From NCBI RefSeq assembly GCF_900106995.1, contig NZ_FNOK01000056.1, positions 1-64,000 on the forward strand: a DNA stretch of 64,000 nt. The letters are read 5' to 3'. Within the stretch, counting starts at the first letter, position 1, and every line of letters starts with the position of its first letter. Made by a program: the position numbers and the translations under genes. Source of the stretch: Saccharopolyspora shandongensis. Its GTDB lineage: Bacteria > Actinomycetota > Actinomycetes > Mycobacteriales > Pseudonocardiaceae. This document shows positions 54,686 through 62,914 of the stretch, in pieces. The notes under the pieces are model-generated. The model made no database searches, was not told the DNA's origin, and saw only the letters and a program-made list of their open reading frames with translations.

Positions 54686-54934
54686 ATGAGCCAGGACGTG
54701 ACGCCGGAGGAGCGTCCGGTGCTGCGCATCGTGCGCGGCGATCCCGACGACGCCGAGATCGCCGCGCTGACCGCGGTGCTGAGCGGCCTGGCCGCCGCTA
54801 GCGCCGCGGCCGCGCCGGAGCAGCGGCCGATGTCGCTGTGGGGCGACCGGGCCGCCGCGCTGCGCCACCCGGCGGGCCGCCGGCCGCTGCGCCCCGGCCC
54901 GCACGCTTGGCGCGCGTCGGCCCTCCCGGGCTGA
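54686..54934 (+). CDS. accE: Acyl-CoA carboxylase epsilon subunit
   Basis: 82 residues from the ATG at 54686 (GCGAGGAGG upstream). The epsilon signature is present: VLRIVRGDPDDAEIAALTAV with LSGL, SLWGDRAAALRHPAGRRPL and RPGPHAWRASALPG. Epsilon subunits stabilise the alpha/beta complex and are found only in actinobacteria. Placed between accD and accA. Confidence 0.92.
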   Translation: MSQDVTPEERPVLRIVRGDPDDAEIAALTAVLSGLAAASAAAAPEQRPMSLWGDRAAALRHPAGRRPLRPGPHAWRASALPG

Positions 54935-55004
54935 TGTCGTTGCCCGCCAACAAGATTTTCGCCAGCCGTCCGGCGTCGCGCCGGGAAATGAGGAGTTGAC
55001 CACT

Positions 55005-56768
55005 GTGGACGTGACGCCGATCAGCAAGGTCCTGGTCGCCAACCGCGGTGAGATCGCGGTGCGGGTGATCCGCGCCTGCAAGGACGAGGGCATCGCCTCC
55101 GTCGCCGTGTACGCCGAGCCCGACGCCGACGCGGTGTTCGTGCGGCTGGCCGACGAGGCCTTCGCGCTGGGCGGCTCGACGCCCGGCGAGTCGTACCTGA
55201 ACATCGACAAGATCATCGACGTCGCCAAGCGCGCCGAGGCCGACGCCGTGCACCCCGGCTACGGCTTCCTGTCGGAGAACGCCGAGTTCGCCCAGGCGGT
55301 GCTCGACGCGGGCCTGATCTGGATCGGGCCGTCGCCGCAGGCGATCCGCGACCTCGGCGACAAGGTCACCGCCCGGCACATCGCGACCCGCGCGGGCGCG
55401 CCGCTGGTGCCGGGGACTAAGGACCCGGTCAACGGCGCCGACGAGGTCGTCGCCTTCGCCGAGGAGCACGGGCTGCCGGTGGCCATCAAGGCCGCGTTCG
55501 GCGGCGGCGGCCGGGGCCTGAAGGTCGCCCGGACGCTGGAGGAGATCCCCGAGCTGTACGCCTCGGCGGTGCGCGAGGCCGAGACGGCGTTCGGCCGCGG
55601 CGAGTGCTTCGTGGAGCGCTACCTGGACCGGCCGCGGCACGTCGAGGCGCAGGTCCTCGCCGACCAGCACGGCAACGTGGTGGTCGTGGGCACCCGCGAC
55701 TGCTCCCTGCAGCGGCGGCACCAGAAGCTCGTCGAGGAGGCCCCGGCGCCGTTCCTCAGCGACGACCAGCACCGCACCATCCACGAGGCGGCGCGCGCCA
55801 TCTGCGCCGAGGCCGGCTACTACGGCGCGGGCACCGTGGAGTTCCTGGTGGGCCTGGACGGGACGATCTCGTTCCTGGAGGTCAACACCCGCCTGCAGGT
55901 GGAGCACCCGGTGTCGGAGGAGACCACGGGCCTGGACCTGGTGCGCGAGCAGTTCCGCATCGCCGCCGGCGAGAAGCTGCGGGTCACGGCCGACCCCGAG
56001 CCGCGCGGCCACTCCATCGAGTTCCGGATCAACGGCGAGGACGCGGGCCGCAACTTCCTGCCCGCGCCTGGCACCGTGACCAGCTTCGTCGCGCCGCACG
56101 GCCCGGGCGTCCGGGTGGACGCCGGCGTCGAGTCGGGCAGCGTGATCGGCGGCCAGTTCGACTCGCTGCTGGCGAAGGTGATCGTCACCGGCGCGGACCG
56201 GCAGCAGGCGCTGGAGCGCTCGCGGCGGGTGCTGGACGAGATGGTCGTGGAGGGCATGGCCACGGTGCTGCCGTTCCACCGCGAGATCGTCCGCGACCCG
56301 GCGTTCGTCGGGGCCGACGGCTTCACCGTGCACACCCGGTGGATCGAGACGGAGTTCGACAACAACATCGAGCCGTTCACCGGCGGCGTAGAGGCGGAGG
56401 AGCCGGAGGCGCGGCAGACGATCACCGTCGAGGTCGGCGGCCGCCGCCTGGAGGTCTCGCTGCCAGCGGAGCTGGCGGTCTCGTCGGCGGCCCCGGCAGC
56501 GAAGGCGAAGCCGCGCAAGCGTTCCGCGGGCAAGGCCGGTGCGGCGGTGTCCGGCGACGCGGTGACCGCGCCGATGCAGGGCACGATCGTGAAGGTCGCG
56601 GTGACCGACGGCCAGGAGGTCGCGGCGGGCGACCTGATCGCGGTCCTGGAAGCGATGAAGATGGAGAACCCGGTGACGGCCCACAAGGCGGGCACGGTGA
56701 CGGGCCTGTCGGCGCAGCCGGGCGACTCGGTGTCCCAGGGCACCACGCTCTGCGAGCTGAAGGAGTAA
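55005..56768 (+). CDS. accA: Acyl-CoA carboxylase alpha subunit (biotin carboxylase + BCCP)
   Basis: 587 residues from a GTG at 55005, placed 9 nt after AGGAG; a TTG at 54996 abuts the RBS and is less likely. Biotin carboxylase domain: VLVANRGEIAVRVIRACKDE, HPGYGFLSENAEFAQAV, the glycine-rich ATP loop KAAFGGGGRGLKV, and FLEVNTRLQVEHPVSEETTG. A Lys/Ala-rich linker leads to a C-terminal biotinyl domain with EAMKMENPV, whose Lys carries biotin. It carboxylates biotin with bicarbonate and ATP for the AccD subunit. A strong terminator follows. Confidence 0.95.
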   Translation: MDVTPISKVLVANRGEIAVRVIRACKDEGIASVAVYAEPDADAVFVRLADEAFALGGSTPGESYLNIDKIIDVAKRAEADAVHPGYGFLSENAEFAQAVLDAGLIWIGPSPQAIRDLGDKVTARHIATRAGAPLVPGTKDPVNGADEVVAFAEEHGLPVAIKAAFGGGGRGLKVARTLEEIPELYASAVREAETAFGRGECFVERYLDRPRHVEAQVLADQHGNVVVVGTRDCSLQRRHQKLVEEAPAPFLSDDQHRTIHEAARAICAEAGYYGAGTVEFLVGLDGTISFLEVNTRLQVEHPVSEETTGLDLVREQFRIAAGEKLRVTADPEPRGHSIEFRINGEDAGRNFLPAPGTVTSFVAPHGPGVRVDAGVESGSVIGGQFDSLLAKVIVTGADRQQALERSRRVLDEMVVEGMATVLPFHREIVRDPAFVGADGFTVHTRWIETEFDNNIEPFTGGVEAEEPEARQTITVEVGGRRLEVSLPAELAVSSAAPAAKAKPRKRSAGKAGAAVSGDAVTAPMQGTIVKVAVTDGQEVAAGDLIAVLEAMKMENPVTAHKAGTVTGLSAQPGDSVSQGTTLCELKE

Positions 56769-56776
56769 AGGCGTTC

Positions 56777-56818
56777 CGTGAGTGGTTGGGGTGCTATGGC
56801 GCCCCAACCACTCACGGT
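56777..56818 (+). terminator. Terminator of the acc cluster
   Basis: CCGTGAGTGGTTGGGG (56777-56792) pairs perfectly with 56803-56818 over 16 bp with a 10-nt loop, starting 8 bp after the accA stop. Confidence 0.85.
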
Positions 56819-56846
56819 CAGCTACGACTAGGTCCGACCCGAGTCG

Positions 56847-57023
56847 TCAGCGGTCGAACCGGCCGCCCTTGACGGCCTGCACGAATCCGGCGACGTCGAC
56901 CCGCAGCGTGGGGCCCTGCGGGTCCTTGGAGTCGCGGATTCGGTCTAAGGAGCTCGCGAGCTCGACGCAGGTACCGGCGTTGGCGCTGTAGCTGGATTTG
57001 CGCCAGGTCGTTTTAGCGTTCAT
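56847..57023 (-). CDS. DUF397 protein
   Basis: 58 residues from the ATG at 57023: NAKTTWRKSSYSANAGTCVE, then ELASSLDRIRDSKDP and TLRVDVAGFVQAVKGGRFDR. W-(R/K)KSSYS and the CVE(V/L)A segment are diagnostic of DUF397, a small actinobacterial family almost always paired with an XRE/DUF5753 regulator. The start overlaps the end of that regulator by 11 bp. In Streptomyces such pairs affect development and antibiotic production and have been suggested to act as toxin-antitoxin-like modules. Confidence 0.93.
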   Translation of the reverse strand: MNAKTTWRKSSYSANAGTCVELASSLDRIRDSKDPQGPTLRVDVAGFVQAVKGGRFDR

Positions 57024-57858
57024 TGCCCTTCTCCATGCTGTTGGCGATGTACCTGATCAGCTTGGCAGACTCGGCCTGGTTCATAGCCACGTCAAGAACC
57101 TTCTCTGCCGCTTGCTGGTAGGTGCGCACGTCGGAGTCTTCATGCAAGAACAACGCGGACTTGAGGTTCTCCAGGTGCACGACCGTGCCATCACCGGTCT
57201 CTATGAGGTGGAATTGTCCTTCGAGTGCCGGGTGCCAGCCGGTGCCGAAACGGAAGACCCGCAGTTCGATGTTGGGTCGTCGGGCCATCTCGAGTAGGTA
57301 CCTGAGCTGCTCGATCATCACTTTTCGGCCGCCGAGCACCTGCCGGAGGGCGGCTTCGCCGACCAGTGCGGTGAACTGAGTGGGTCGATCGCGCGTTATC
57401 ACATCGCGGCGCCCGATCCGAACGGCTATCCGCGTGGCCAGCTCACCGACTGGAACGCGTGCGTCCGTCATGACCGCGCGGATGTAGTCGTTTGTCTGGA
57501 GCAGTCCGGGAATCAGCATCGGCGACACTTCGAGAATCTTCGACGCGTTCTGCTCGAAGTCGATGAAGGCGGCCAACTGCTGGCGCTGAGCCGGAAGCGT
57601 CGTGGCGACCCAGTTCGAGTCGTCCGCTCCGTAGGCCAGATCGACGATCTCCTCGTACCGGTCACCGTTGACGCCAAGCGATGTGAGAATCTGCGCAACC
57701 TGCTCGGGTTTGGGGGTGCGGTCTCCAGTCTCCCATCTCGACAGCACTCCAGGATCACGTCCGAGCTGAGCGGCGAATGCCCGCACTGTCAGGTCTCGCT
57801 CCTGCCTTGCCTGGCGCAGTGCGTTCCCCAGCGCGCGGCCTTTCGGCGTCTTGGTCAT
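57013..57858 (-). CDS. XRE-family regulator with DUF5753 domain
   Basis: 281 residues from the ATG at 57858. N-terminal Cro/CI helix-turn-helix: LGNALRQARQERDLTVRAFA then AQLGRDPGVLSRWETGDRTP. The DUF5753 domain follows: MLIPGLLQTNDYIRAVM, ALVGEAALRQVLGGRKVMIE, GWHPALEGQFHLIE and the Tyr/Phe-rich end. Paired with the overlapping DUF397 gene. A palindrome at 57938-57954 is a good operator candidate. Confidence 0.93.
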   Translation of the reverse strand: MTKTPKGRALGNALRQARQERDLTVRAFAAQLGRDPGVLSRWETGDRTPKPEQVAQILTSLGVNGDRYEEIVDLAYGADDSNWVATTLPAQRQQLAAFIDFEQNASKILEVSPMLIPGLLQTNDYIRAVMTDARVPVGELATRIAVRIGRRDVITRDRPTQFTALVGEAALRQVLGGRKVMIEQLRYLLEMARRPNIELRVFRFGTGWHPALEGQFHLIETGDGTVVHLENLKSALFLHEDSDVRTYQQAAEKVLDVAMNQAESAKLIRYIANSMEKGNER

Positions 57859-57937
57859 TGCGGGTCTCCACGGTCTCACCTGTTGCGCCCACGGTCACGA
57901 CATTGTTGATGATGCCAGGCTGCGCGAAAGTTAGGAA

Positions 57938-57954
57938 TTACCACATTGTGGCAA
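57938..57954. promoter_or_regulatory. Palindrome upstream of the XRE gene
   Basis: TTACCACATTGTGGCAA is a 17-bp dyad (CCACA-T-TGTGG with TT/AA ends) between the XRE start (57858) and the divergent gene at 57984. The likely ligand is the XRE protein. Confidence 0.55.
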
Positions 57955-57983
57955 CAGAACCGCTTGCGCTGGGAGGGCATCTC

Positions 57984-58454
57984 ATGCAACACGTTGGTCG
58001 GTCAGGCGATCAGATCCGGCACTTCCGGTACCGGCAAGGGGTGGTGCCGGAGTGGTGTCGGTTCGCGCATATCTATTGCGGCGCAAGCGATTCCTTGGTT
58101 CGGTCTTGGTGCCGCCAGTTGTTTCAGGCTGGCGAGGTGGAGGAGTGCTCCCCGCCAGGGGCGCCGTGCGCCGGGCTGCCAGTAGGGATACGCGAATGCA
58201 CGGATTGCTTCTTGGCCGCGGAATTTCCGGGGCTCACCAACCGGCCGCTGGAGGATGGGATGATCCCGGCGCGAATCGACACACCGCGCGAGATGGCGTC
58301 CGCGATGATGGTGCTGCAGCAGGATCTAGCGGACGAAGCGCGGCGCATCCCGACCGGTGAGGTGGATACAGCGCGTCTGAGCCGACTGGCCGCAGACACC
58401 GAGCGCTTCGCCAGTGCCCTGCGCCGCTTCGGTTGGTTGGCCGCGCGGGGCTGA
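57984..58454 (+). CDS. Hypothetical protein, Cys-rich
   Basis: 156 residues from the ATG at 57984 (GGGAGGG 6 nt upstream), divergent from the XRE gene. The first half has several Cys and Trp (VPEWCRFAHIYCGASDS; SWCRQLFQAGEVEECSPPGA; CAGLPVGIRECTDCFLAAEF), the spacing of the later ones hinting at a metal site; the second half is helical (REMASAMMVLQQDLADEARR). No family was recognised. Position next to an XRE/DUF397 pair suggests a shared regulatory unit. Confidence 0.7.
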   Translation: MQHVGRSGDQIRHFRYRQGVVPEWCRFAHIYCGASDSLVRSWCRQLFQAGEVEECSPPGAPCAGLPVGIRECTDCFLAAEFPGLTNRPLEDGMIPARIDTPREMASAMMVLQQDLADEARRIPTGEVDTARLSRLAADTERFASALRRFGWLAARG

Positions 58455-58457
58455 CGG

Positions 58458-59303
58458 TCACATCGGCGGATACTTGAACACCGGGACGGGTGGGACGGCG
58501 CCGAGGATTTCCTCGATCTTCGATTCGGTCAGCACGGCGAGGACCTGCTCCACAGTGGACGATGACATGTCCGCGAGGGCGATGTGGAAGTTGTCGTCGC
58601 CGTACTGCTCGGCCGCCAGGATCGTGGGGATCTGGCGGACCAGTGATTCGGCGTCGGTGCGGTTCTTGGTCCACCACTGCTCGAAGCCGCGCAGCAGGAT
58701 GCCACCGCCCCAGATGGAGCCGTCGCTGATCAGCTGGATCATCAAGGGAACGAAGTTCGCTTCGGCCTCGGTGGGTTCGTGGACCTTGCCGCCGCGCAAG
58801 TACTGGTCGGGGTTGGTGCGGGCGAGGTTGATCTCGACGCCGACCCCGACGGCGGCGGTGAAGTGGTCCACGAACGGCTCGTACAGTCGGGGAGGTAGGT
58901 CGACGTGCAGGCCGACCTGGGTTCGCAGTGTGCGACCGAAGTCAGGATTCTCGTGGACGACCACCGGCGGTCCGGACGGCACCGGAGTCTCCGGCTTGTT
59001 GCGCTCCGGCTCATCGTCGACCACGTTCAGTGACGCCATGACGTTGTCCCGGTCGTTGATCGAATGCATGTATGGAACCGGAAGTTCGTGGTCGTACAAG
59101 AGCTCCCGGAGCTCCGTGCTTTCCGCCCATGAAATCGGAATTTTTTTGTGAGCGAGGGACCCAGCCAGGCCATCCAGGGCCAGTGTGTGCTCTCCTGCGT
59201 TGGTGTCCTCTTGAAGCGACGACCTCAGCCCTCCAGGGAGCCGTTCGGCGATCGACTGGATCAGAGCTTCAACTCGATCCATGAACTCAAGGTCGTCCAT
59301 CAT
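58458..59303 (-). CDS. Putative immunity protein to the EndoU-like toxin
   Basis: 281 residues with no recognised family. It begins DDLEFMDRVEALIQSIAERL and is acidic overall; a middle region (VDLPPRLYEPFVDHFTAAVG) and a C-terminal segment (FHIALADMSSSTVEQVLAVL) look globular. The ATG lies 10 bp after the stop of the toxin gene on the same strand, the arrangement of polymorphic toxin-immunity pairs. The role is inferred from position only; no signal peptide or membrane segment is present. Confidence 0.7.
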   Translation of the reverse strand: MMDDLEFMDRVEALIQSIAERLPGGLRSSLQEDTNAGEHTLALDGLAGSLAHKKIPISWAESTELRELLYDHELPVPYMHSINDRDNVMASLNVVDDEPERNKPETPVPSGPPVVVHENPDFGRTLRTQVGLHVDLPPRLYEPFVDHFTAAVGVGVEINLARTNPDQYLRGGKVHEPTEAEANFVPLMIQLISDGSIWGGGILLRGFEQWWTKNRTDAESLVRQIPTILAAEQYGDDNFHIALADMSSSTVEQVLAVLTESKIEEILGAVPPVPVFKYPPM

Positions 59304-59313
59304 CGTTCATCCG

Positions 59314-61053
59314 TCATTTCCGTCGAGGGTTTTCATGCACGCCGGGGCCGCTCACAGGATAGGCGGTCACCACTTCCCCATCTGATTCGAGCACAACCTT
59401 GATCCGAACCCCATCGCGGGACCCGTAGATCTCCCAACGGTCGCGCTTCTTTTCTGGTGGCTGGTCCGGGTTGCGCGCAATGTCTTGGACGTGCCCCAGG
59501 ATTCGCGGGCCGTCCCAGCCAAGCGGAAACTCGCTCTTGCCCGGCTTTCCGATCCCGTGCATGTGGCCGCCGCCGCGGCCTGGTGGCGGGTCGCCGTCGA
59601 GTATGTGCGTTGCGCGTTCGGCGGTGATGTGCGTTGCGGCGGGGGAGGGGTGCGGTTCGGGTGCGTCATCCCAGGCGCTGTAGGGCGCCACGCCGATGTG
59701 CCCTTCGAGTCCGCTATCGGCCTGGTCGTAGGCATGCCGCTCGGACTCCACGGTCACTGCCTGCGCCCTCGCGGCCCAGGCTTGGAGCAAGCCCAGCCTG
59801 CCCCCGGTTGAGAGGACGCGGACGGCTTCGGCCCGCTGGTACTCGTACACGCTCTTGATCTCTGGGATGCGTTTCTTGATCGCCATGAACTGGCCGATTT
59901 CGATGCCGAGTTCTGCAGCGCGTACGTGTGGGGTGTTCCGGAGGATCCCGAGGACGGAGAAGAGGTCGGTGTCTTCGAGAAACCGGTTGAGATCCGCTAT
60001 CTCCTCTTGCGCGAGCTTCACCGCATCGGACAGCACTTTGCACGACTCGCTCAGTGCGCTGCAGGTCGATGTGAGCACCGGCAGGATCTCAGAGCTTCCG
60101 CAGAGCTGGGACTTGGAGGCCCAGTACTGGCGGACGTGGTCGAAGACCTCGCCACGGTTGGCCTCCACCAATCTGTTGATCAGGGAGTCGCCTGACCGGG
60201 AGATTTCCGCGAGTTTCTCGGTGAGCTGTTTCCATTCGTTGAACGCGTACTTGAGCCCTGCCGGGTCACCGTCAGGTGAGTACTCGTAGCCCCAGTCCTC
60301 CAGGCTCTGCGCCGGGGCGCCCGAACCGCTGGGTGGTGGTTCGGGGCCGGGGCTGACGGTGTCGACCGGGAGCTGCGGTAGTCGTTCCGGCAGCGCCGCG
60401 CCGTGTCCGGCGGTGGAGGCTTCTTCGGAGTCGACGTAGTTGTTGCCGGTGTCGGTCATGCCCTGCGCGATGCCGCCCAGCAGGTCGGTGGCCGCGCCGA
60501 GTACCGCCCACACCGCCCGCGCGGTTTCGTCGTAGAGGGTGCGCCACGGGGCCAGCACCGGGTCGGCTCCGGCCATTCCGGTGGCGCTGCCGTGCAGGTT
60601 CCGGCTGATCCAGCCCATGTTGTCGGCCAGCTGCTGCTGGAGTCCGTGGAACGACCGCGCGGCGCGGCGCAGTTCCTCGATGGAGACGTCGACTTCGCCG
60701 CCGGGCCCGCCGGCCGAGCCTGCCGACATCGGCACGGTGGAAGAGCCGCCCGACGAACCTGCGGGGGCGTCCCAGATCGCCAGGTTCGCCTGGTGCGCGC
60801 TGCGGTAGTTCTCGTCGATCAGCGACAGCAGGTCCGCCATGCCGTCGAGGAACTCGGTCATCTCCTCGGCTTCGCGGGCCCACGTCGCCCGCGCGACCTC
60901 GAAGCTGTCCGCGGCCTGCCCGGTCCAGGACGCCCGCAGCGGTCCGAGTGACCCGTCGAGATCGGCCAGCTTGGTCCGAACCTGCCCGGTGGCATCGCGG
61001 ACGCTCTCCCACGCCTCGCCGATCGCGGCGTAGCGGACAGCGAACCGGTCCAT
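59314..61053 (-). CDS. WXG-type polymorphic toxin with C-terminal EndoU-like nuclease domain
   Basis: 579 residues from the ATG at 61053 (GGGGGA upstream). The N-terminal about 100 residues form a WXG100-like helical hairpin (SWTGQAADSFEVARATWARE with W-x-G), followed by a second helical region with Pro/Gly linkers. The last about 110 residues match bacterial EndoU: ATHILDGDPPPG, GGGHMHGIGKPGKSEFPLGW, ILGHVQDIARNP, GSRDGVRIKVVLESDGEVV and TAYPVSGPGV, with the conserved His residues and the TAYP end. EndoU toxins cleave RNA. WXG proteins leave through type VII secretion, for which no genes are in this window. An immunity candidate follows 10 bp later. Confidence 0.82.
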   Translation of the reverse strand: MDRFAVRYAAIGEAWESVRDATGQVRTKLADLDGSLGPLRASWTGQAADSFEVARATWAREAEEMTEFLDGMADLLSLIDENYRSAHQANLAIWDAPAGSSGGSSTVPMSAGSAGGPGGEVDVSIEELRRAARSFHGLQQQLADNMGWISRNLHGSATGMAGADPVLAPWRTLYDETARAVWAVLGAATDLLGGIAQGMTDTGNNYVDSEEASTAGHGAALPERLPQLPVDTVSPGPEPPPSGSGAPAQSLEDWGYEYSPDGDPAGLKYAFNEWKQLTEKLAEISRSGDSLINRLVEANRGEVFDHVRQYWASKSQLCGSSEILPVLTSTCSALSESCKVLSDAVKLAQEEIADLNRFLEDTDLFSVLGILRNTPHVRAAELGIEIGQFMAIKKRIPEIKSVYEYQRAEAVRVLSTGGRLGLLQAWAARAQAVTVESERHAYDQADSGLEGHIGVAPYSAWDDAPEPHPSPAATHITAERATHILDGDPPPGRGGGHMHGIGKPGKSEFPLGWDGPRILGHVQDIARNPDQPPEKKRDRWEIYGSRDGVRIKVVLESDGEVVTAYPVSGPGVHENPRRK

Positions 61054-61178
61054 CTCATTCCCCCTAGAACTGCGGCACCCCACGCAGTCCTAGGGCACGC
61101 ACAACCGGTGATCAACCGGTTTCGGAGAACTGTGATCAGGACGGTTGTTCGCCGAGGGTGTTCGGCGGACCGGGAACC

Positions 61179-62012
61179 TCACCGCGTGGCTGTGACCTGC
61201 CATGCGGTGCCGCGCAGGCGGACGCCGTCGGCCTGCTGGTGCCGTCGCATCGCCGTCGTGAGCGCGGCGCGAGCTCGTTCGGCGGCGGTCGGATCGGCGT
61301 TGCGGACCATCGCCTGGATGGGGCCCCATTCGAAGAGGAAACCGGCCGCGTCCGCCGCGTTGCGGCCCCACGTTTGCGGTGCGTCGACCGGGCTCGCCGT
61401 CACGTCGGAGAAGCCCGCTCCGGTCAGCACTTCGCGGATGCGTTCCGGATCGGCCAGCGACATCGGACCTGGGGCGTGCTGGGTGGCAGGTTCCGGTGCC
61501 GGCAGGTGCTCCGCGGCTGCATCCAGCACCGCCCCGAGGTCGTTGCCGCTCCGCTCGCGCAGGCACACGAAGGCCAGGCGTCCGCCCGGTCGCAGGGCGC
61601 GGCGGATGTTGGCGAAGGCGGCGACCGGGTCGGCGAAGAACATCACGCCGAATCTGCTGATGGCCACGTCGAATTCGCCGTCCTGGAACGGGTAGACCTG
61701 GGCATCGCCCTGCTCGAACGACACATTGGCGATGCCCGCTCGAGTCGCGGTGTTCCGCGCGCGGTGCAGCATTGGCGCCGAGAGGTCGATGCCGACCGCG
61801 TGTGCTGCTCGCGCTGCCGCCAGGCGGGTTGTTTGGCCGTTGCCGCAGCCGATGTCGAGCACGCGGTCCTGGCCGCCGATGTTCGCGGCGTTCAGCAGGG
61901 GTTCGTTGAAGCCGCTGTTCACCGCGTCGTAGCGGTCTTGGTGTTCGGCCCAGTGCTCGCCTTCGTAGCCGTTCCACGCTTCGGCTTGACTGGTGTTCTC
62001 GATGGAATTCAC
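61179..62012 (-). CDS. SAM-dependent methyltransferase, copy 2
   Basis: 277 residues from a GTG at 62012 (GGGAG 7 nt upstream). N-terminus NTSQAEAWNGYEGEHWAEHQ, SAM motif I RVLDIGCGNGQTTRLAAARA, SFEQGDAQVYPFQDGEFDVA and ISRFGVMFFADPVAAFAN. Clearly paralogous to 50557 and to its upstream neighbour at 62027, 14 bp away in the same operon. Lies under the palindromic operator at 62870. Confidence 0.88.
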   Translation of the reverse strand: MNSIENTSQAEAWNGYEGEHWAEHQDRYDAVNSGFNEPLLNAANIGGQDRVLDIGCGNGQTTRLAAARAAHAVGIDLSAPMLHRARNTATRAGIANVSFEQGDAQVYPFQDGEFDVAISRFGVMFFADPVAAFANIRRALRPGGRLAFVCLRERSGNDLGAVLDAAAEHLPAPEPATQHAPGPMSLADPERIREVLTGAGFSDVTASPVDAPQTWGRNAADAAGFLFEWGPIQAMVRNADPTAAERARAALTTAMRRHQQADGVRLRGTAWQVTATR

Positions 62013-62026
62013 GGTGTTCTCCCGGA

Positions 62027-62848
62027 TCAGCTGGTTGCCCTGACGAGCCAGACCGTGCCTCGGATCTGGACTCCCTGCGGGGTTTCGTGGGGTTCGAATC
62101 CGGCGCGCACCTCGTCCCGGACCTGGTCCACAGTGGATTTCGGAACGTCCTGGAGGTTGAACTGGACCGGGCCCAGCGAGCACACGAACTCCGCGGCGTC
62201 CGCCGCGTTCGCGCCCAGCGTCTCGGTGGCTTCGGTCTGGTCGATGGTGATGTCGCCGAATCCGGCCTCGGCGAGCACCTCGCGGATGCGGTCCGGGGCC
62301 ACCAGGGACATCATGCCGCGCGCCGCCGGGGACGGTCCGCGGAGGAACGCGGCCAGAGCCGCGGTCGCGCGAGCGTAGTCGCCTTCCGGGTTCGGAGCGG
62401 TCGGGGTGATGAACGCCAGCCGCCCGCCCGGTCGGAGGCTGCGGCGGATGTTGGCGAATCCGGCGACGGGATCGGCGAAGAACATCACGCCGCCCCGGCT
62501 GATGGCCACATCGAACCCGCCGGCCGCGAACGGGTGGACCTGGGCGTCGCCCTGCACGAACTCGATGTTCGGGATGCCCGCCGCATCGGCGCGGGCGCGG
62601 GCCAGCATGGGGGCGGAGATGTCCACGCCGACGGCTCGTGCCGCGAGCTCGGCCGCCAGTCGCGTCGTGTGCCCGGTTCCGCATCCGACGTCGAGGACCT
62701 GGTGGGTCTCGACGATCTCGGCTGCGGCGAACAGCGGGGCGTTGAAGTCGTCGAGCATCCCGTCGTAGCGGCTGGAGTTCTTCGCCCAGAGCTCGCCTTC
62801 CCAGCCGTTCCACGCCTCGGACTGCTGGGTGTTGGCCACGGATCGCAT
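62027..62848 (-). CDS. SAM-dependent methyltransferase, copy 3
   Basis: 273 residues from the ATG at 62848 (GAGAGGAG upstream). N-terminus NTQQSEAWNGWEGELWAKNS, motif I QVLDVGCGTGHTTRLAAELA, EFVQGDAQVHPFAAGGFDVA and ISRGGVMFFADPVAGFANIR. First gene of the two-methyltransferase operon; divergent from a TetR gene with palindromic sites between. The acceptor is unknown. Confidence 0.88.
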   Translation of the reverse strand: MRSVANTQQSEAWNGWEGELWAKNSSRYDGMLDDFNAPLFAAAEIVETHQVLDVGCGTGHTTRLAAELAARAVGVDISAPMLARARADAAGIPNIEFVQGDAQVHPFAAGGFDVAISRGGVMFFADPVAGFANIRRSLRPGGRLAFITPTAPNPEGDYARATAALAAFLRGPSPAARGMMSLVAPDRIREVLAEAGFGDITIDQTEATETLGANAADAAEFVCSLGPVQFNLQDVPKSTVDQVRDEVRAGFEPHETPQGVQIRGTVWLVRATS

Positions 62849-62869
62849 CGGTGTCTCCTCTCAAATTGA

Positions 62870-62901
62870 CTAGAGTTGAACTCTAGAGAACGACTCTAGT
62901 T
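62870..62901. promoter_or_regulatory. TetR operator between the methyltransferase operon and tetR
   Basis: CTAGAGTTGAACTCTAG (62870-62886) is a perfect 17-bp palindrome; a second partial copy GACTCTAGTT follows at 62892-62901. They occupy the 66-bp divergent gap. The adjacent TetR protein (62915) is the likely ligand. Confidence 0.75.
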
Positions 62902-62914
62902 ATAGACTCCGGTC

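Noticed and set aside
62084..62100. GGTTCGAATCC, which resembles a tRNA T-loop
   Set aside because: It is inside the third methyltransferase gene and no acceptor, D or anticodon stem can be built around it.
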